Below, piece by piece: positions 24,828-33,946 of a DNA stretch of 64,000 bases (the stretch's first letter is position 1; the number at the start of each line of letters is the position of its first letter). The position numbers and the translations under genes were made by a program. This DNA comes from Actomonas aquatica (GTDB lineage Bacteria; Verrucomicrobiota; Verrucomicrobiia; Opitutales; Opitutaceae), in the NCBI RefSeq assembly GCF_019679435.2, contig NZ_CP139781.1, forward strand, positions 4,125,753-4,189,752, read 5' to 3'. The notes beneath the pieces were generated by a model that had not been told where the DNA came from, ran no database searches, and worked only from the letters and a program-made list of their open reading frames with translations.

Positions 24828-25820
24828 ATGCAAACACGCCCCTTTGGGAACACCGGCCGCGCGGTCGGAGAAATCGGTCTTGGCACCTGGCAGCTCGGCG
24901 CAAATTGGGGAGATGTCTCCGAGGAAGACGCCATCGAGACGCTGCGCACGGCTGTCGAGGGCGGCGTGACGTTTTTGGATACGGCCGATGTCTACGGCGC
25001 GGGCCGCAGCGAAACGATCATCGGCGAGTTCCTGAGCGACCATTGCGACGATCCGGACGACTTGTTTGTCGCCACCAAGCTGGGCCGCGGCAGCGAGCCG
25101 GGCTGGCCGCTGAACTTCACGCGGGCGGCGGTGCGCGAGCACACCGAAGAGTCGTTGGAGCGACTCGGCATCGACGCGCTCGATCTCACGCAATTGCACT
25201 GTGTGCCGACCGAGGAGCTCAAAAAAGGCGAGCTCTTCGGCTGGCTCGACGAGCTCAAGGACGAGGGCAAAATCAAGGCCTACGGCGCGAGCGTGGAGTC
25301 GATGGAGGAAGCGTTGTTCTGCCTCGAAGACGGTCGGGTGAACTCGCTGCAGATCATCTTTAACGTGCTGCGGCAGAAGCCCGCCACGGTGCTCTTTGAG
25401 AAGGCCAAAGCGGCCAACGTCGGCCTCATCGTGCGCCTGCCGCTCAACAGCGGATTGCTCGGCGGCAAGATGTCGAAATACACCACCTTCGCGGCCGATG
25501 ATCACCGCAATTTCAACCGCGATGGGCAGGCCTTTAATGTGGGTGAAACCTTCGGTGGTCTGCCGTTTGAGACCGGGCTCGAGATCATCGAGGAGCTGCG
25601 TCCGCTGGTGCCGGAAGGTTACACCATGGCCGAGTTTGCACTGCGCTGGATCCTCGATCACGACGCGGTGAGTGTGGTCATCCCGGGCGCCCGGAACCCG
25701 GCGCAGGTGAAGTCCAACCTCGCCGCCGCCGCGCTTGATCCGCTCTCGCCCGAGCTGCACGAAAAGCTGGCCGAGTTCTACCGCGCCCAAGTCGCCGAAC
25801 ACATCCGTGGCCCCTACTGA
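24828..25820 (+). CDS. Aldo/keto reductase family oxidoreductase
   Basis: The 330-residue TIM-barrel protein has the AKR tetrad: Asp51 and Tyr56 in FLDTADVYG, a lysine in LFVATKLGRG, and a histidine in LTQLHCVPTEEL. The NADPH-binding end reads VVIPGARNPAQVKSNLAA. It resembles the AKR11/12 group of general aldehyde reductases. It reduces an aldehyde or ketone with NADPH in the cytoplasm; the substrate cannot be told. The stop codon overlaps the convergent permease gene by seven bases. The preceding spacer of about 100 bases shows no strong terminator. Confidence 0.92.
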   Translation: MQTRPFGNTGRAVGEIGLGTWQLGANWGDVSEEDAIETLRTAVEGGVTFLDTADVYGAGRSETIIGEFLSDHCDDPDDLFVATKLGRGSEPGWPLNFTRAAVREHTEESLERLGIDALDLTQLHCVPTEELKKGELFGWLDELKDEGKIKAYGASVESMEEALFCLEDGRVNSLQIIFNVLRQKPATVLFEKAKAANVGLIVRLPLNSGLLGGKMSKYTTFAADDHRNFNRDGQAFNVGETFGGLPFETGLEIIEELRPLVPEGYTMAEFALRWILDHDAVSVVIPGARNPAQVKSNLAAAALDPLSPELHEKLAEFYRAQVAEHIRGPY

Positions 25821-27289
25821 GGTCGGGGCGCGGTGCGCAGGCGGATTTCGCCTTCCGGCAAGACGTCGACGATGCGCAATTCCAGCGCAGCCGGATCGAC
25901 GTCCCAATCGACAGGCAATTGCAGGGAAAACGTGCCGCGCAGCCCGATGCTGAGGTTGGTGAAGTGCGACGGGCCCGTGCTAAGTTTAACGATCCATGCG
26001 CGGCGGGCGGAGTGATCGACCCAGACCCACATGGGCGGCCGTTGATGGGAGATGCGAGACTGTCGACTGGGGCGGGCGGCGGCAAAAAGTTCAAGGGTAA
26101 CGCCGGGGCCGCCGATCACCTCGGTGTCGCCGGTGATGCGGACACGGAGCGTGTCGGTTTCCAGGGCGGAACCGAGGTGGCCGGGCAGGGTGCCGAGCAC
26201 CTCCAAGCGCAGTCGGGCGAGCTTGGCGGAGACTTGGTCAGGGGCATCGGAAACCGCAGCCGCGGGGTCGGCGATTTCCAGAGTGGCGAGGTAGGGCAGG
26301 GCTTGCGTCTGCTCGATGGTGTAGCCGGGCAGTCCGAGCTGCTCGGCGATGCCGGGCGAAGGCAGGAGGAGATTGTCGTCGAACTCGCTGCGCCGGTCTT
26401 CGGCTTGGGTCGGCAGCGCGCGGATTTCGTTGAGCTGCCAAACGGCGTGTGGATCGAGTCCCGCAAAATTGATCTCCGTCGTCCGATACTTGTCGGAGTA
26501 GTAGGGCTGGGGCGGGGTGGCCGTCATGGTCGCGTCGCCCACCGGTAAGCGGGGCAAATCGTTTGGGTTGGCGGGCAGGATCGTTTCGAGCAACGCCAGG
26601 CCCGCGACGTAGCCGCCGATGATCAGCAGGTGTTGGCGCGTGCGGGGTCGGCGGTATTGCCGGAGGGTGAGACCGACGGCGAGCACAACGGTGCTGATGG
26701 CGACCAGCCAGCCCACGATGGGGCTGTAATCGAATAACTGAACCGACCGGTGCGACCGCATGCTCACCAGGCCCACGGTCAACGCCAGCGGCATCCCCAC
26801 AAAAATTCCCACGGTTGCGCCGAGGAAGTGGCGACTGGTGCGGCAAAGCGACGCAACCAAGAGCAGCAAGAAAAAGAAGAGGGCGTGCAGAGCACCGGAT
26901 TGAGCGATGCGGGCGGCGAGGTCGGAGATGGGCCAGGATTGCCCGCCCTGAGCGGTCAACACGCCGGCCACGGCCGGAACGAGGACCAGCACGACGGCGC
27001 CGGTGAGCATTTTGGCGACCGCCACCCATTCGCCGCGGAGGGGACGCACGCGCCAGGCAGCGCGGAGCTCGGCGCTGGGATGGTTGAAGGCCAACAGGCT
27101 GAGGAGAATGAGCCACACGACGCCCCAGGAGAGGGCGATTATCCCGGTGAGCCAGGTCAGGGCGTCTTCCGGACCGGTGGCGAGTCCGGCCTGCAGTCGG
27201 GCGTAGGCCCAGAGCACGGCGATCCAGGCGGGTAGCAACCAGCGGAAGAGCCGCCAGTCCTCGGCGAGGGTGAAGCGGAGTGTATTCAT
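25814..27289 (-). CDS. ABC transporter membrane component with a C-terminal soluble domain
   Basis: The 491-residue protein has seven or eight helices in the first 250 residues, from LLPAWIAVLWAYARL to LLIIGGYVAGLALLETILP. A stretch of about 240 non-membrane residues (beta-rich) follows and runs to the end with no returning helix. The start codon overlaps the stop of the ATPase gene (ATGA, 27286-27289), so it is the permease of that ABC pair. The soluble tail would face outside if the helix count is odd. Together with the YtrA-type repressor this resembles efflux or envelope-stress transporters. No closer family is recognised. Confidence 0.8.
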   Translation of the reverse strand: MNTLRFTLAEDWRLFRWLLPAWIAVLWAYARLQAGLATGPEDALTWLTGIIALSWGVVWLILLSLLAFNHPSAELRAAWRVRPLRGEWVAVAKMLTGAVVLVLVPAVAGVLTAQGGQSWPISDLAARIAQSGALHALFFFLLLLVASLCRTSRHFLGATVGIFVGMPLALTVGLVSMRSHRSVQLFDYSPIVGWLVAISTVVLAVGLTLRQYRRPRTRQHLLIIGGYVAGLALLETILPANPNDLPRLPVGDATMTATPPQPYYSDKYRTTEINFAGLDPHAVWQLNEIRALPTQAEDRRSEFDDNLLLPSPGIAEQLGLPGYTIEQTQALPYLATLEIADPAAAVSDAPDQVSAKLARLRLEVLGTLPGHLGSALETDTLRVRITGDTEVIGGPGVTLELFAAARPSRQSRISHQRPPMWVWVDHSARRAWIVKLSTGPSHFTNLSIGLRGTFSLQLPVDWDVDPAALELRIVDVLPEGEIRLRTAPRPQ

Positions 27290-28161
27290 ACGATGGTTAC
27301 AGGGGGCGGGAGCGTCGGTTGGGGGCCGCGCACGAGGGCGAGGTAGATGTCGCGCAAAGGCAGCGCCGTGGCGGTGGCTTCTGGCGGAGAGGTGGCGGGG
27401 TCGAACTGCGGGTCGATGTAGCTCACGCTGCCATCCTCATGGCGTTGCACCTGCCAGACGTGTGGCGGCGGTTCACCAAAGGGTTGGGTGACGCGACGAA
27501 AACGGGCCCGCAGGGACTCGATTTCGGTTTCGAGCCGGAGGTGACCGCGACGGATCCAGAGCAGGCGATCGGCGAGGGTTTCGACGTCGCTGATCTCGTG
27601 CGAAGAGACGAGCACCGTGGTGCCGTCTTCGGCAACGAGATCGACGAGTTGTTGCACCACCTGATCGCGGGTGACGAGGTCGAGTCCGCTGAAGGGTTCA
27701 TCGAGCACCAGCAGTTCGGGGCGGTAGGGCAACACGCTGGCGAGGTGGGCCTTCATGCGCTGGCCGCGGGAAAGGGTGGTGAGACGCTGGTGGCGAGGCA
27801 GCTCCAGCGCATCGACGATGCGGCGTTCGAGCTGGCGGTCCCACTGCGGGTAGAGTGAACGCCAGCGGGCGAGCAGCGTGTCGACCGTGAGGGCGCGGTG
27901 GTGCTGGAGGTCCTCGCTCACGTAGCCAATGCGCGCCCACTCGCGCGGGCCGAGTTGGCGGTGGTCGACGCCGAAGATCGTCGCGTGGCCGTAGCTGGCG
28001 GGCAGCAGTCCGAGCATAAGGCGCAACGCGGTGGTTTTGCCGGCACCGTTGGCACCGCAGATCACACTGACCGAGCCGGCCGGGAAGTGGCCCGAAAATT
28101 GGGCGACGGCAGTGTAACGACCGAAGCGGCGGGTGAGCTGGTGGGCGGTGAGCGGGCTCAT
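27286..28161 (-). CDS. ABC transporter ATP-binding protein
   Basis: The 291-residue ATPase has Walker A GANGAGKTT (about residues 35-43), the signature LSRGQRMKAHLASVL, Walker B LLVLDEPFSGLD, and the switch histidine in VLVSSHEISDVE. The signature has SRGQ instead of SGGQ, as is common in drug/export ATPases of the CcmA type. It overlaps the GntR gene upstream by four bases and the permease downstream by four bases, so the three genes form one tightly coupled operon. A C-terminal extension of about 80 residues follows the core. Confidence 0.94.
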   Translation of the reverse strand: MSPLTAHQLTRRFGRYTAVAQFSGHFPAGSVSVICGANGAGKTTALRLMLGLLPASYGHATIFGVDHRQLGPREWARIGYVSEDLQHHRALTVDTLLARWRSLYPQWDRQLERRIVDALELPRHQRLTTLSRGQRMKAHLASVLPYRPELLVLDEPFSGLDLVTRDQVVQQLVDLVAEDGTTVLVSSHEISDVETLADRLLWIRRGHLRLETEIESLRARFRRVTQPFGEPPPHVWQVQRHEDGSVSYIDPQFDPATSPPEATATALPLRDIYLALVRGPQPTLPPPVTIV

Positions 28162-28589
28162 GGCCGGGCGGCTTTGGCGGCCGGGGTGTCGGTCGGCGTG
28201 GGGTCGAACTCACCACCGAGACGTTGCCAGTGTTTGCGCAAGGCGGCTTCGACCTCGCTGAGTTTGATGCCGGTTTTGCGGGCCTCGATCACGACGCGTT
28301 CGAGGTCGGGTCCGAGCACGGAGGCCTTTTCGGCGCGAGTGCCGGTGATGGCTTCGGCGACGGTGGTGCCGACGGCGGGGGTGGAGATGAGGATCCCCTC
28401 CTGCTGGAGTTGGCCCACGATCTTGCGGGCGGTGTTGGGGTTGACCCGCAGGGCTTGGCTCAGCTGGCGGACGGAGGGAAACCGTTCACCGGGCAACAGG
28501 CGGCCGGTGAGCACGGCCTTCTTCACGGCCTGCACCACCTGTTCCGTGATGGGCAGACCCGGTTTGAGGTCGACGGGGAAGGGTAGCAT
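28158..28589 (-). CDS. GntR-family repressor, YtrA subfamily
   Basis: The 143-residue protein has the winged helix of the GntR family: PITEQVVQAVKKAVLTGRL, then GERFPSVRQLSQALRVNPNTARKIVGQL, then EGILISTPAVGTTV. Only a short helical tail follows, without a ligand-binding FadR or HutC domain, which defines the YtrA group. YtrA regulators usually control an ABC transporter in the same operon, and that is the arrangement here. A perfect 8-bp inverted repeat two bases upstream of the start codon is the likely operator, giving autorepression of the whole operon. Confidence 0.93.
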   Translation of the reverse strand: MLPFPVDLKPGLPITEQVVQAVKKAVLTGRLLPGERFPSVRQLSQALRVNPNTARKIVGQLQQEGILISTPAVGTTVAEAITGTRAEKASVLGPDLERVVIEARKTGIKLSEVEAALRKHWQRLGGEFDPTPTDTPAAKAARP

Positions 28590-28590
28590 G

Positions 28591-28613
28591 CTGTGCTAGA
28601 TGAGATAGCACAG
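28591..28613. promoter_or_regulatory. Perfect palindromic operator of the GntR-ABC operon
   Basis: CTGTGCTA and TAGCACAG are exact inverted copies separated by the seven bases GATGAGA. The near half-site ends one base before the GntR start codon, so there is no room for a normal ribosome-binding site beyond it. Bound repressor would cover the translation start region, and the mRNA may be leaderless. Confidence 0.75.
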
Positions 28614-28761
28614 GTAACACGGCAAGTCGAATTGCTGGCGGATTGAAAAATGGGGCGAAGTGCGTCGCGGGTGGGGAGGGGCAATGTTACGATTTGCGGC
28701 GGAGGGTGGCTTCGGGTTTGCGCCGGAGGTGGGCGGGGCCCTAGCCCTGAGGGTCACGACG

Positions 28762-30012
28762 ATGCGGAGCCGTTTTATCAAGTTGGTCGAGGAGGGGAGC
28801 CTGACGTTTACGCAGGTGTGCGCGCGCTTTGGGATCTCGCGCAAGACCGGCTACAAGTGGCTCAAGCGTTTCCGCGAGCAGGGGGATGCGGGGCTGCACG
28901 AGTTGAGTCGGGCGCCGTTGCAACACGGGCGGCGGGTGGCACCGGCGATCGAGCGCGCGGTGCGGGCGGTGCTGGAACGGCATCCGGAGTGGAGCGATGG
29001 CAAGGTGCGCGCGGCTTTGGCGGCGGACGGACTCGAGCCCCTGCCGGCGCTGGGCACGATCGAGGCGATTCGGCAGCGACCGGAACGCGGGCGAGTGGCG
29101 GTCGATGCGTCGCGCCTGCAGGTCAACGATGTCTGGCGCTTGGTGGTGGGGCCGGCGTCGGTGGCGTTTGGCGTGAATCACCGCGGGTATGCGTTGTGGG
29201 ATGAGGCAACGGGATTTGTGCTGGCGGCGGATGTGTTGCCGGAGGACGGCGAGGGCGGGCGGCGGACATTGGTCCGACGGGCGTGCGCGCAACATGGTTT
29301 GCCGACGCGGCTGCGTTGGCCGGTGGAGGCACTGCTGGAGGAAGCGGGGACGCTGGGGTATCACACGCCGGAGACGGTCGAATTGATGCGCCAAGGCGTG
29401 CAGGTTGAGTTCGTGGCGGAGGCGGTGGTTCTGCCGGTGGCGAACGTGAATGCGGAGGCGGACGAGGCGGTGTGGGGCGCGCTGCGGGAGCGTTTGCGTC
29501 ATTTGCCGGCGGGCGCGGACCTGGGTGGTCTGGGGCGACGGGCCGGGGGCGAATCGCGGGAGGTGGGTGAGGCAGTTTTTGTGCGGGAGTGGCGTGAGTC
29601 GTTGCCGCGTTGGCGGGGGCGCTTGAGTGCGTGGGCAGACGGTCACAACGCGGGCGCGCGCGATGCGGCCGGGGCGTTGACCGGGCCGGCGACGCGTTAT
29701 CGGCCGAGCCGTCGGGGGTGGCGTGAGGCGGGGGCGGTGGCGGCGGACGCGGGAGCGGCGGAGTCCACGCGCCGTGTTTCGGAGAAGGGGCTGTTGCATT
29801 TTGAGGGGCAGCGTTGGCTGTTGGGTCGGGCCTTTGCGGGGTGCGACGTGGAGCTGAGTGCGTTGCCGGAGACTGGGCGCTGGCGGGTGAGTTTTGCCGG
29901 GCAGGCGTTGGGTTGGCTGGAGTCGGCTGACGCGCTCGACGGCGATGAATGGGGGCCGCCGCAGCGGGTGCGCGCGCTGGAGGTGGTTACGGCCAACGCA
30001 AAGATCAGGTGA
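28762..30012 (+). CDS. IS481-type transposase homologue lacking the DDE catalytic residues
   Basis: I take the ATG at 28762, eight bases after GAGGG and at the usual beginning of the family. The first 60 residues match the IS481 N-terminal helix-turn-helix closely (FTQVCARFGISRKTGYKWLKRFRE). A second DNA-binding segment follows (HPEWSDGKVRAALAADG). The integrase-like middle keeps the framework, but the first Asp region reads DVWRLVVGP where IS481 has a WQMDFKG-type motif. The second (DNG) region reads LRWPVEALL, and the final Glu region is unrecognisable. The frame is nonetheless uninterrupted for 416 residues, longer than typical IS481 enzymes. I saw no terminal repeats. A domesticated DNA-binding protein is more likely than an active or freshly broken element. 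Confidence 0.75.
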   Translation: MRSRFIKLVEEGSLTFTQVCARFGISRKTGYKWLKRFREQGDAGLHELSRAPLQHGRRVAPAIERAVRAVLERHPEWSDGKVRAALAADGLEPLPALGTIEAIRQRPERGRVAVDASRLQVNDVWRLVVGPASVAFGVNHRGYALWDEATGFVLAADVLPEDGEGGRRTLVRRACAQHGLPTRLRWPVEALLEEAGTLGYHTPETVELMRQGVQVEFVAEAVVLPVANVNAEADEAVWGALRERLRHLPAGADLGGLGRRAGGESREVGEAVFVREWRESLPRWRGRLSAWADGHNAGARDAAGALTGPATRYRPSRRGWREAGAVAADAGAAESTRRVSEKGLLHFEGQRWLLGRAFAGCDVELSALPETGRWRVSFAGQALGWLESADALDGDEWGPPQRVRALEVVTANAKIR

Positions 30013-30064
30013 CGGCGCGGTCTTGGCTTTGACCTGCGTCGGCGGAAGGAGGCAGATCGGAGCG

Positions 30065-30892
30065 ATGTCGTTTCGAAACCTCGTTTGTGTGTTTCTGTGG
30101 ATGAGCTCCCTGGTCTGGGGCGCGGAGCATACGGGGGACCCGGGTGACGGCGGATGGCAGTTTGAAGAACTGCGCCGCTGGCCGGCGGAGGAGGCGCGGC
30201 AGGGCGTCGCGGTCGACGCACAGTCGTTTTACGTGATCAGCAACTATCTCATCGGTCGTTACGACAAGGTGAGTGGCGAGCGCACCGCGCAGTGGGCGTC
30301 GGCCGAAGGCGGGCCGTTCATTCACCTGAATGCCGCGGTGGTGTGGGAGGGTGAGTTGTGGGGGGCGCACTCCAATTACCCGACGGTGCCGATGGCGAGT
30401 TCGGTGGAAGTCTGGTCGCTCGATTCGCTGGAGCATCGGCGCTCGATTGCGTTGGGCGTGGCGACCGGATCACTGGTGTGGATGGATCGACGGGGCGACC
30501 GCTGGTGGGCGTGTTTTGCCAATTATGATGGCAAGGGCGGCGTGCCGGGGCGTGATGCGCGCTGGAGTGAGTTGGTGGAGTTTGATCACGAATGGCGGCG
30601 ACTGCGGGGCTTTGTTTTTCCGGCGGAGTTGGTGGAGCGCATGGACGGTTACAGTGCCTCGGGCAGCGTGCCGGCCGGGCCGGGAGCCTGGTGGGTCGCG
30701 GGGCACCACGTGCCCGAACTTTACCGCGTGGAATTGCCGGAGGCGGGCGCGACGCTGCGTTGGACCGCAACGGTGAGCACCACGATTCCCGGGCAGGCGC
30801 TGGGCTTGGATCCGGAAGACCCGGAGCTCCTCTACGGCATCGATCGCAAGACGCGGGAAGTGATCGTGGGGCGGCTGCGGAAGGTGCGTTGA
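30065..30892 (+). CDS. Exported protein of unknown function, possibly a beta-propeller
   Basis: About 275 residues from the ATG at 30065, with AAGGAGG 12 bases upstream and a signal peptide ending LVWGAE. The remainder has repeating beta strands rich in Trp and Tyr with recurring Asp-Gly turns (SFYVISNYLIGRYDKVSGE, then VVWEGELWGAHSNYPTVPM, then GQALGLDPEDPELLYGIDRK). That suggests a six-bladed propeller without obvious catalytic residues. I do not recognise the family. It starts 52 bases after the transposase-like gene in the same direction. No partner gene is evident. Confidence 0.65.
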   Translation: MSFRNLVCVFLWMSSLVWGAEHTGDPGDGGWQFEELRRWPAEEARQGVAVDAQSFYVISNYLIGRYDKVSGERTAQWASAEGGPFIHLNAAVVWEGELWGAHSNYPTVPMASSVEVWSLDSLEHRRSIALGVATGSLVWMDRRGDRWWACFANYDGKGGVPGRDARWSELVEFDHEWRRLRGFVFPAELVERMDGYSASGSVPAGPGAWWVAGHHVPELYRVELPEAGATLRWTATVSTTIPGQALGLDPEDPELLYGIDRKTREVIVGRLRKVR

Positions 30893-30908
30893 GGTCTGTT
30901 TTGCGGTG

Positions 30909-30935
30909 TTACCGATGTAATAATAACACTGGTAA
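30909..30935. promoter_or_regulatory. Paired inverted operator-like sites upstream of TonB receptor 3
   Basis: TTACCGATGTAA (30909-30920) and, on the opposite strand, TTACCAGTGTTA (30924-30935) are two similar TTAC-N4-GTNA dyads in inverted orientation, three bases apart. They lie about 175-200 bases before the receptor start. The form resembles LacI-family operators, but no LacI gene is in the window. Confidence 0.35.
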
Positions 30936-31109
30936 CGGCGAGCCCGCGGGACAGGGAATGGAGGGCGATTGAAACGGCTGAAATAAGGGGAGGAGGTGTC
31001 GTTTGGGTGTCAGCCAAGTGACATTGGCAACGATAGCGTGACAGCCTTCAGAACCGTTTGACGAGGGTAGTAAAAGGCAGGCAAACGGGCTGCGAATTCC
31101 TGACCCGTT

Positions 31110-33914
31110 ATGCGTTTCTTATCACTCTCCCCCCAACGCCTGCGCGAACGAATCGCCGTGGGCCTTTGTTGCTTGTTCACGGCTGGAGCCGTTTCCGCTG
31201 AATCGCTCACCGGCCTGGTGCGTGATGCCAATAACCAGAGTTTTCTCGTCGGTGCGCGGGTGTCGGTCGACGGCACTGGCCGCGCGGCCACGACGGACCG
31301 TGAAGGCCGTTTTACGATGCGTGATCTGGCGCCGGGCACCTACACGGTGACGGTGGATTATCTCGGCTACGACACGGTGAGCCAGACGGTGGTGGTGCCC
31401 AATGGCGCTGATGCCGCGGTCGACTTCAGCGTCGGCGGCGAGGTGCTCGAGATGGCGGCCTTTGTGGTTGAAGGTAACCGCGAAGGTCAGGCCAAGGCGC
31501 TGCAGCAGAAGCGCGTGTCGGCCAACCTCGTGGACCTCATCGCGGCCGACAACATCGGCAAGCTGCCCGACGGCAACGCCGCCGAAGCCGTGCGTCGTCT
31601 GCCCGGCGTGGTGGCGGAAATCGACCAGGGGGAAGGTCGCTTCATCGTGGTGCGCGGCATCGATTCCGCGCTCAACAACGTGACCATCAACGGTCAGGTC
31701 GTCGGCTCACCCGATGGCGGCACCCGCGCGGTGGCGATGGATGCGGTGCCGGCCGATTTGATCAGCCGCATCGAGGTGATCAAAGCGGTCACGCCGGACA
31801 TGGATCACAACGCGATCGGCGCGTCGGTGAACATCGTGACGCCGAGCGCGTTCGACCGCGACGAAGCCTTTGCTTCGGCCAAGTTCTCCACCGGCATCAA
31901 CGCCAAGAGTGATCGCGCCTCCTATGATGGCGCCGTGTCCTACGGTTCGCGTCTTGCGGACGAGCGTTGGGGCATCGTGGTGGGCGCCAGTTATTCGTAT
32001 CGCCGCTACGCTTCGGACCTCGCCAGTGTCGGCGCCTGGGTCGACCGCAACGGCTATTACGTGCCCTCTGGTTACACGCTCTTCGACTATGATGTGGAGC
32101 GCCAACGCGGCGGCGTGAATGCCGGCGTGGAGTTTCGCCCGACCGACGGACGCAGCTTCTATCTGCGCAGCAGTTTCAACACGTTCCAGGACGACGAAGG
32201 TCGCAACCAGGTCGACTACGACTTCAACCGAGGCACACTTTCCAACCAGACTGCCAACACCGGCGAGTGGTCGCAGGGGCGCGCCTCGCGCGAGTTTCGC
32301 AGCTACTTGCAACGAGCCCGGATCAACAGTGTGCAGGCGGGCACGGAGCTTGAGTTCGATCGCTCCACCTTCGACGCCAGTGTGACCGTGGGTCGCTCCG
32401 AGCGCATCACGCCGCGTCGCGTGGACTGGGAATTCCGTTCGTCGTCCAGCGCCTTCCCGAGCAGCTACGACACGAGCACGCATCCGATTCCGACCCTCAC
32501 GCCGAGCGATAATTTTTACGAGGCCTCCGCCTATCCCTTCCGCCGCGTGCGCCGTCGTTCGGATGCCGAGGTGGAGGACTTGGTGAGCGCCGAACTCAAC
32601 TTCAAGCGCGAGGCCGAGCTTCTCGGTGGCCATGGTTCCTGGAAGGTCGGCGCGCGCTGGCTTTCGCGCGACAAGTCGCTTGATCGGAATAATGAAAACT
32701 ACACCGGCGCGACGAGTTTCAGCCTGTCCGAGCCGGGTCTCGCGGGCGGTGAACCGGACGACTTCATGGACGGCCAGGTGCAGTTTGGCGCCACGCTCGA
32801 CAACCCGGCGCTGGAAGCGTTCTTCGCCAACAATCCCTCCTATTTCGAATACGATCCGGATGGCAGTCTCGCGAACTCCACCGAGTCCGACTTCGATGTC
32901 TCGGAAGATGTGATGGCCGCCTACGCAATGGCCGATGTGAGCTGGGGTCAGTTGACCGTGCTCGGCGGTGTGCGTCTGGAGGCCACCGAGGCTGACTACG
33001 CCGCCAACGAATTTGGCGAAGAAAACGGTTCGCCCATTTTCCGGCCCATCACCGGCAGCAACGACTACACCGATGTGATGCCCGGCCTGCACCTGCGTTA
33101 CGCGTTCAGCGATCGCCTGCAGCTGCGCGCGTCGTGGACCAACACCATCGGCCGCCCGGCCTACGGCGATCTGGCGCCGGTGCGCGAGACCGAGGTGGAG
33201 CAGGTCACCGCCAACGAGTTCCAGGGCAGCATCAGCACGGGCAATCCGGATCTGAAACCCTATGAGTCGATGAACTTCGACGCGGGCCTCGAATACTTCC
33301 TCGACGGCGCCGGCATCCTCTCCGCGGCGGTTTTCCACAAGGAGATCGACAACCCGATCTACGGCAATTCGACCTCCCTTTTCGACACCACCTTCGAGGG
33401 GCGCTTTTATTCCCAACTCGGTCTGTCGCGGCCGGAGAACGGCGACTCCGGCAAGGTCACCGGTATCGAGCTCAACTACCAACAATACTTCACCTTCCTG
33501 CCGGGCCCGTTCAACGGCTTCGGGTTCTCGGCCAACTACACGTGGACCGACTCCGAGGTCACGATCTTCTCCCGCCCGGGGGAAAAGCTGCCCTTCTTCA
33601 AGCAGGCGGATGGCGCCGGCAACGTGGCGCTCTACTACGAGAAGTATGGGTGGGACGTGCGCCTCGCGCTCAACTACAGCGGCGAGTATCTCTCCGGAGT
33701 CGGCGGCGCAGCCGATCAGGACTTCTACGTCGATTCGCGCCTGTCGTGGGATTTCAAGATGTCCTACCGCATCAACGACCACTGGCAGGTTTACGGAGAG
33801 ATGCTGAACATCTTCGAGGAGCCGCTGCGTGAATCCTGGGGCACGCAGCACTTCCTCGCCGGTCGCGAAATCTATTCCTGGAACGCCAAGCTCGGCGTGA
33901 CCTGGCGCATGTAA
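31110..33914 (+). CDS. TonB-dependent receptor with carboxypeptidase-regulatory-like domain (locus 3)
   Basis: The 934-residue receptor has a signal peptide ending GAVSAES. A carboxypeptidase-D regulatory-like beta domain (about 32-105; GLVRDANNQSFLVGARVSV, then GRFTMRDLAPGTYTVTVDYLGY) precedes the plug. The plug carries the motif NIGKLPDGNAAEAVRRLPGV and GIDSALNNVTINGQ, typical of the Caulobacter/Xanthomonas-type TonB receptors that import oligosaccharides. The barrel ends NAKLGVTWRM. It is followed by a PhoD phosphatase after 32 bases and a GntP permease, which suggests uptake of a phosphorylated or sugar-acid compound (inference). Confidence 0.95.
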   Translation: MRFLSLSPQRLRERIAVGLCCLFTAGAVSAESLTGLVRDANNQSFLVGARVSVDGTGRAATTDREGRFTMRDLAPGTYTVTVDYLGYDTVSQTVVVPNGADAAVDFSVGGEVLEMAAFVVEGNREGQAKALQQKRVSANLVDLIAADNIGKLPDGNAAEAVRRLPGVVAEIDQGEGRFIVVRGIDSALNNVTINGQVVGSPDGGTRAVAMDAVPADLISRIEVIKAVTPDMDHNAIGASVNIVTPSAFDRDEAFASAKFSTGINAKSDRASYDGAVSYGSRLADERWGIVVGASYSYRRYASDLASVGAWVDRNGYYVPSGYTLFDYDVERQRGGVNAGVEFRPTDGRSFYLRSSFNTFQDDEGRNQVDYDFNRGTLSNQTANTGEWSQGRASREFRSYLQRARINSVQAGTELEFDRSTFDASVTVGRSERITPRRVDWEFRSSSSAFPSSYDTSTHPIPTLTPSDNFYEASAYPFRRVRRRSDAEVEDLVSAELNFKREAELLGGHGSWKVGARWLSRDKSLDRNNENYTGATSFSLSEPGLAGGEPDDFMDGQVQFGATLDNPALEAFFANNPSYFEYDPDGSLANSTESDFDVSEDVMAAYAMADVSWGQLTVLGGVRLEATEADYAANEFGEENGSPIFRPITGSNDYTDVMPGLHLRYAFSDRLQLRASWTNTIGRPAYGDLAPVRETEVEQVTANEFQGSISTGNPDLKPYESMNFDAGLEYFLDGAGILSAAVFHKEIDNPIYGNSTSLFDTTFEGRFYSQLGLSRPENGDSGKVTGIELNYQQYFTFLPGPFNGFGFSANYTWTDSEVTIFSRPGEKLPFFKQADGAGNVALYYEKYGWDVRLALNYSGEYLSGVGGAADQDFYVDSRLSWDFKMSYRINDHWQVYGEMLNIFEEPLRESWGTQHFLAGREIYSWNAKLGVTWRM

Positions 33915-33946
33915 TTCCGGTCATCCCTCAACCTGCTGTCATCGTC

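Noticed and set aside
28660-28761. Earlier start codons of the transposase-like gene
   Set aside because: The extra residues are low-complexity, and the ATG at 28762 has a good ribosome site and matches the family's N-terminus.
31707-33851. A 714-codon open frame on the minus strand
   Set aside because: It is the exact complement of TonB receptor 3 and has no domain or ribosome site.
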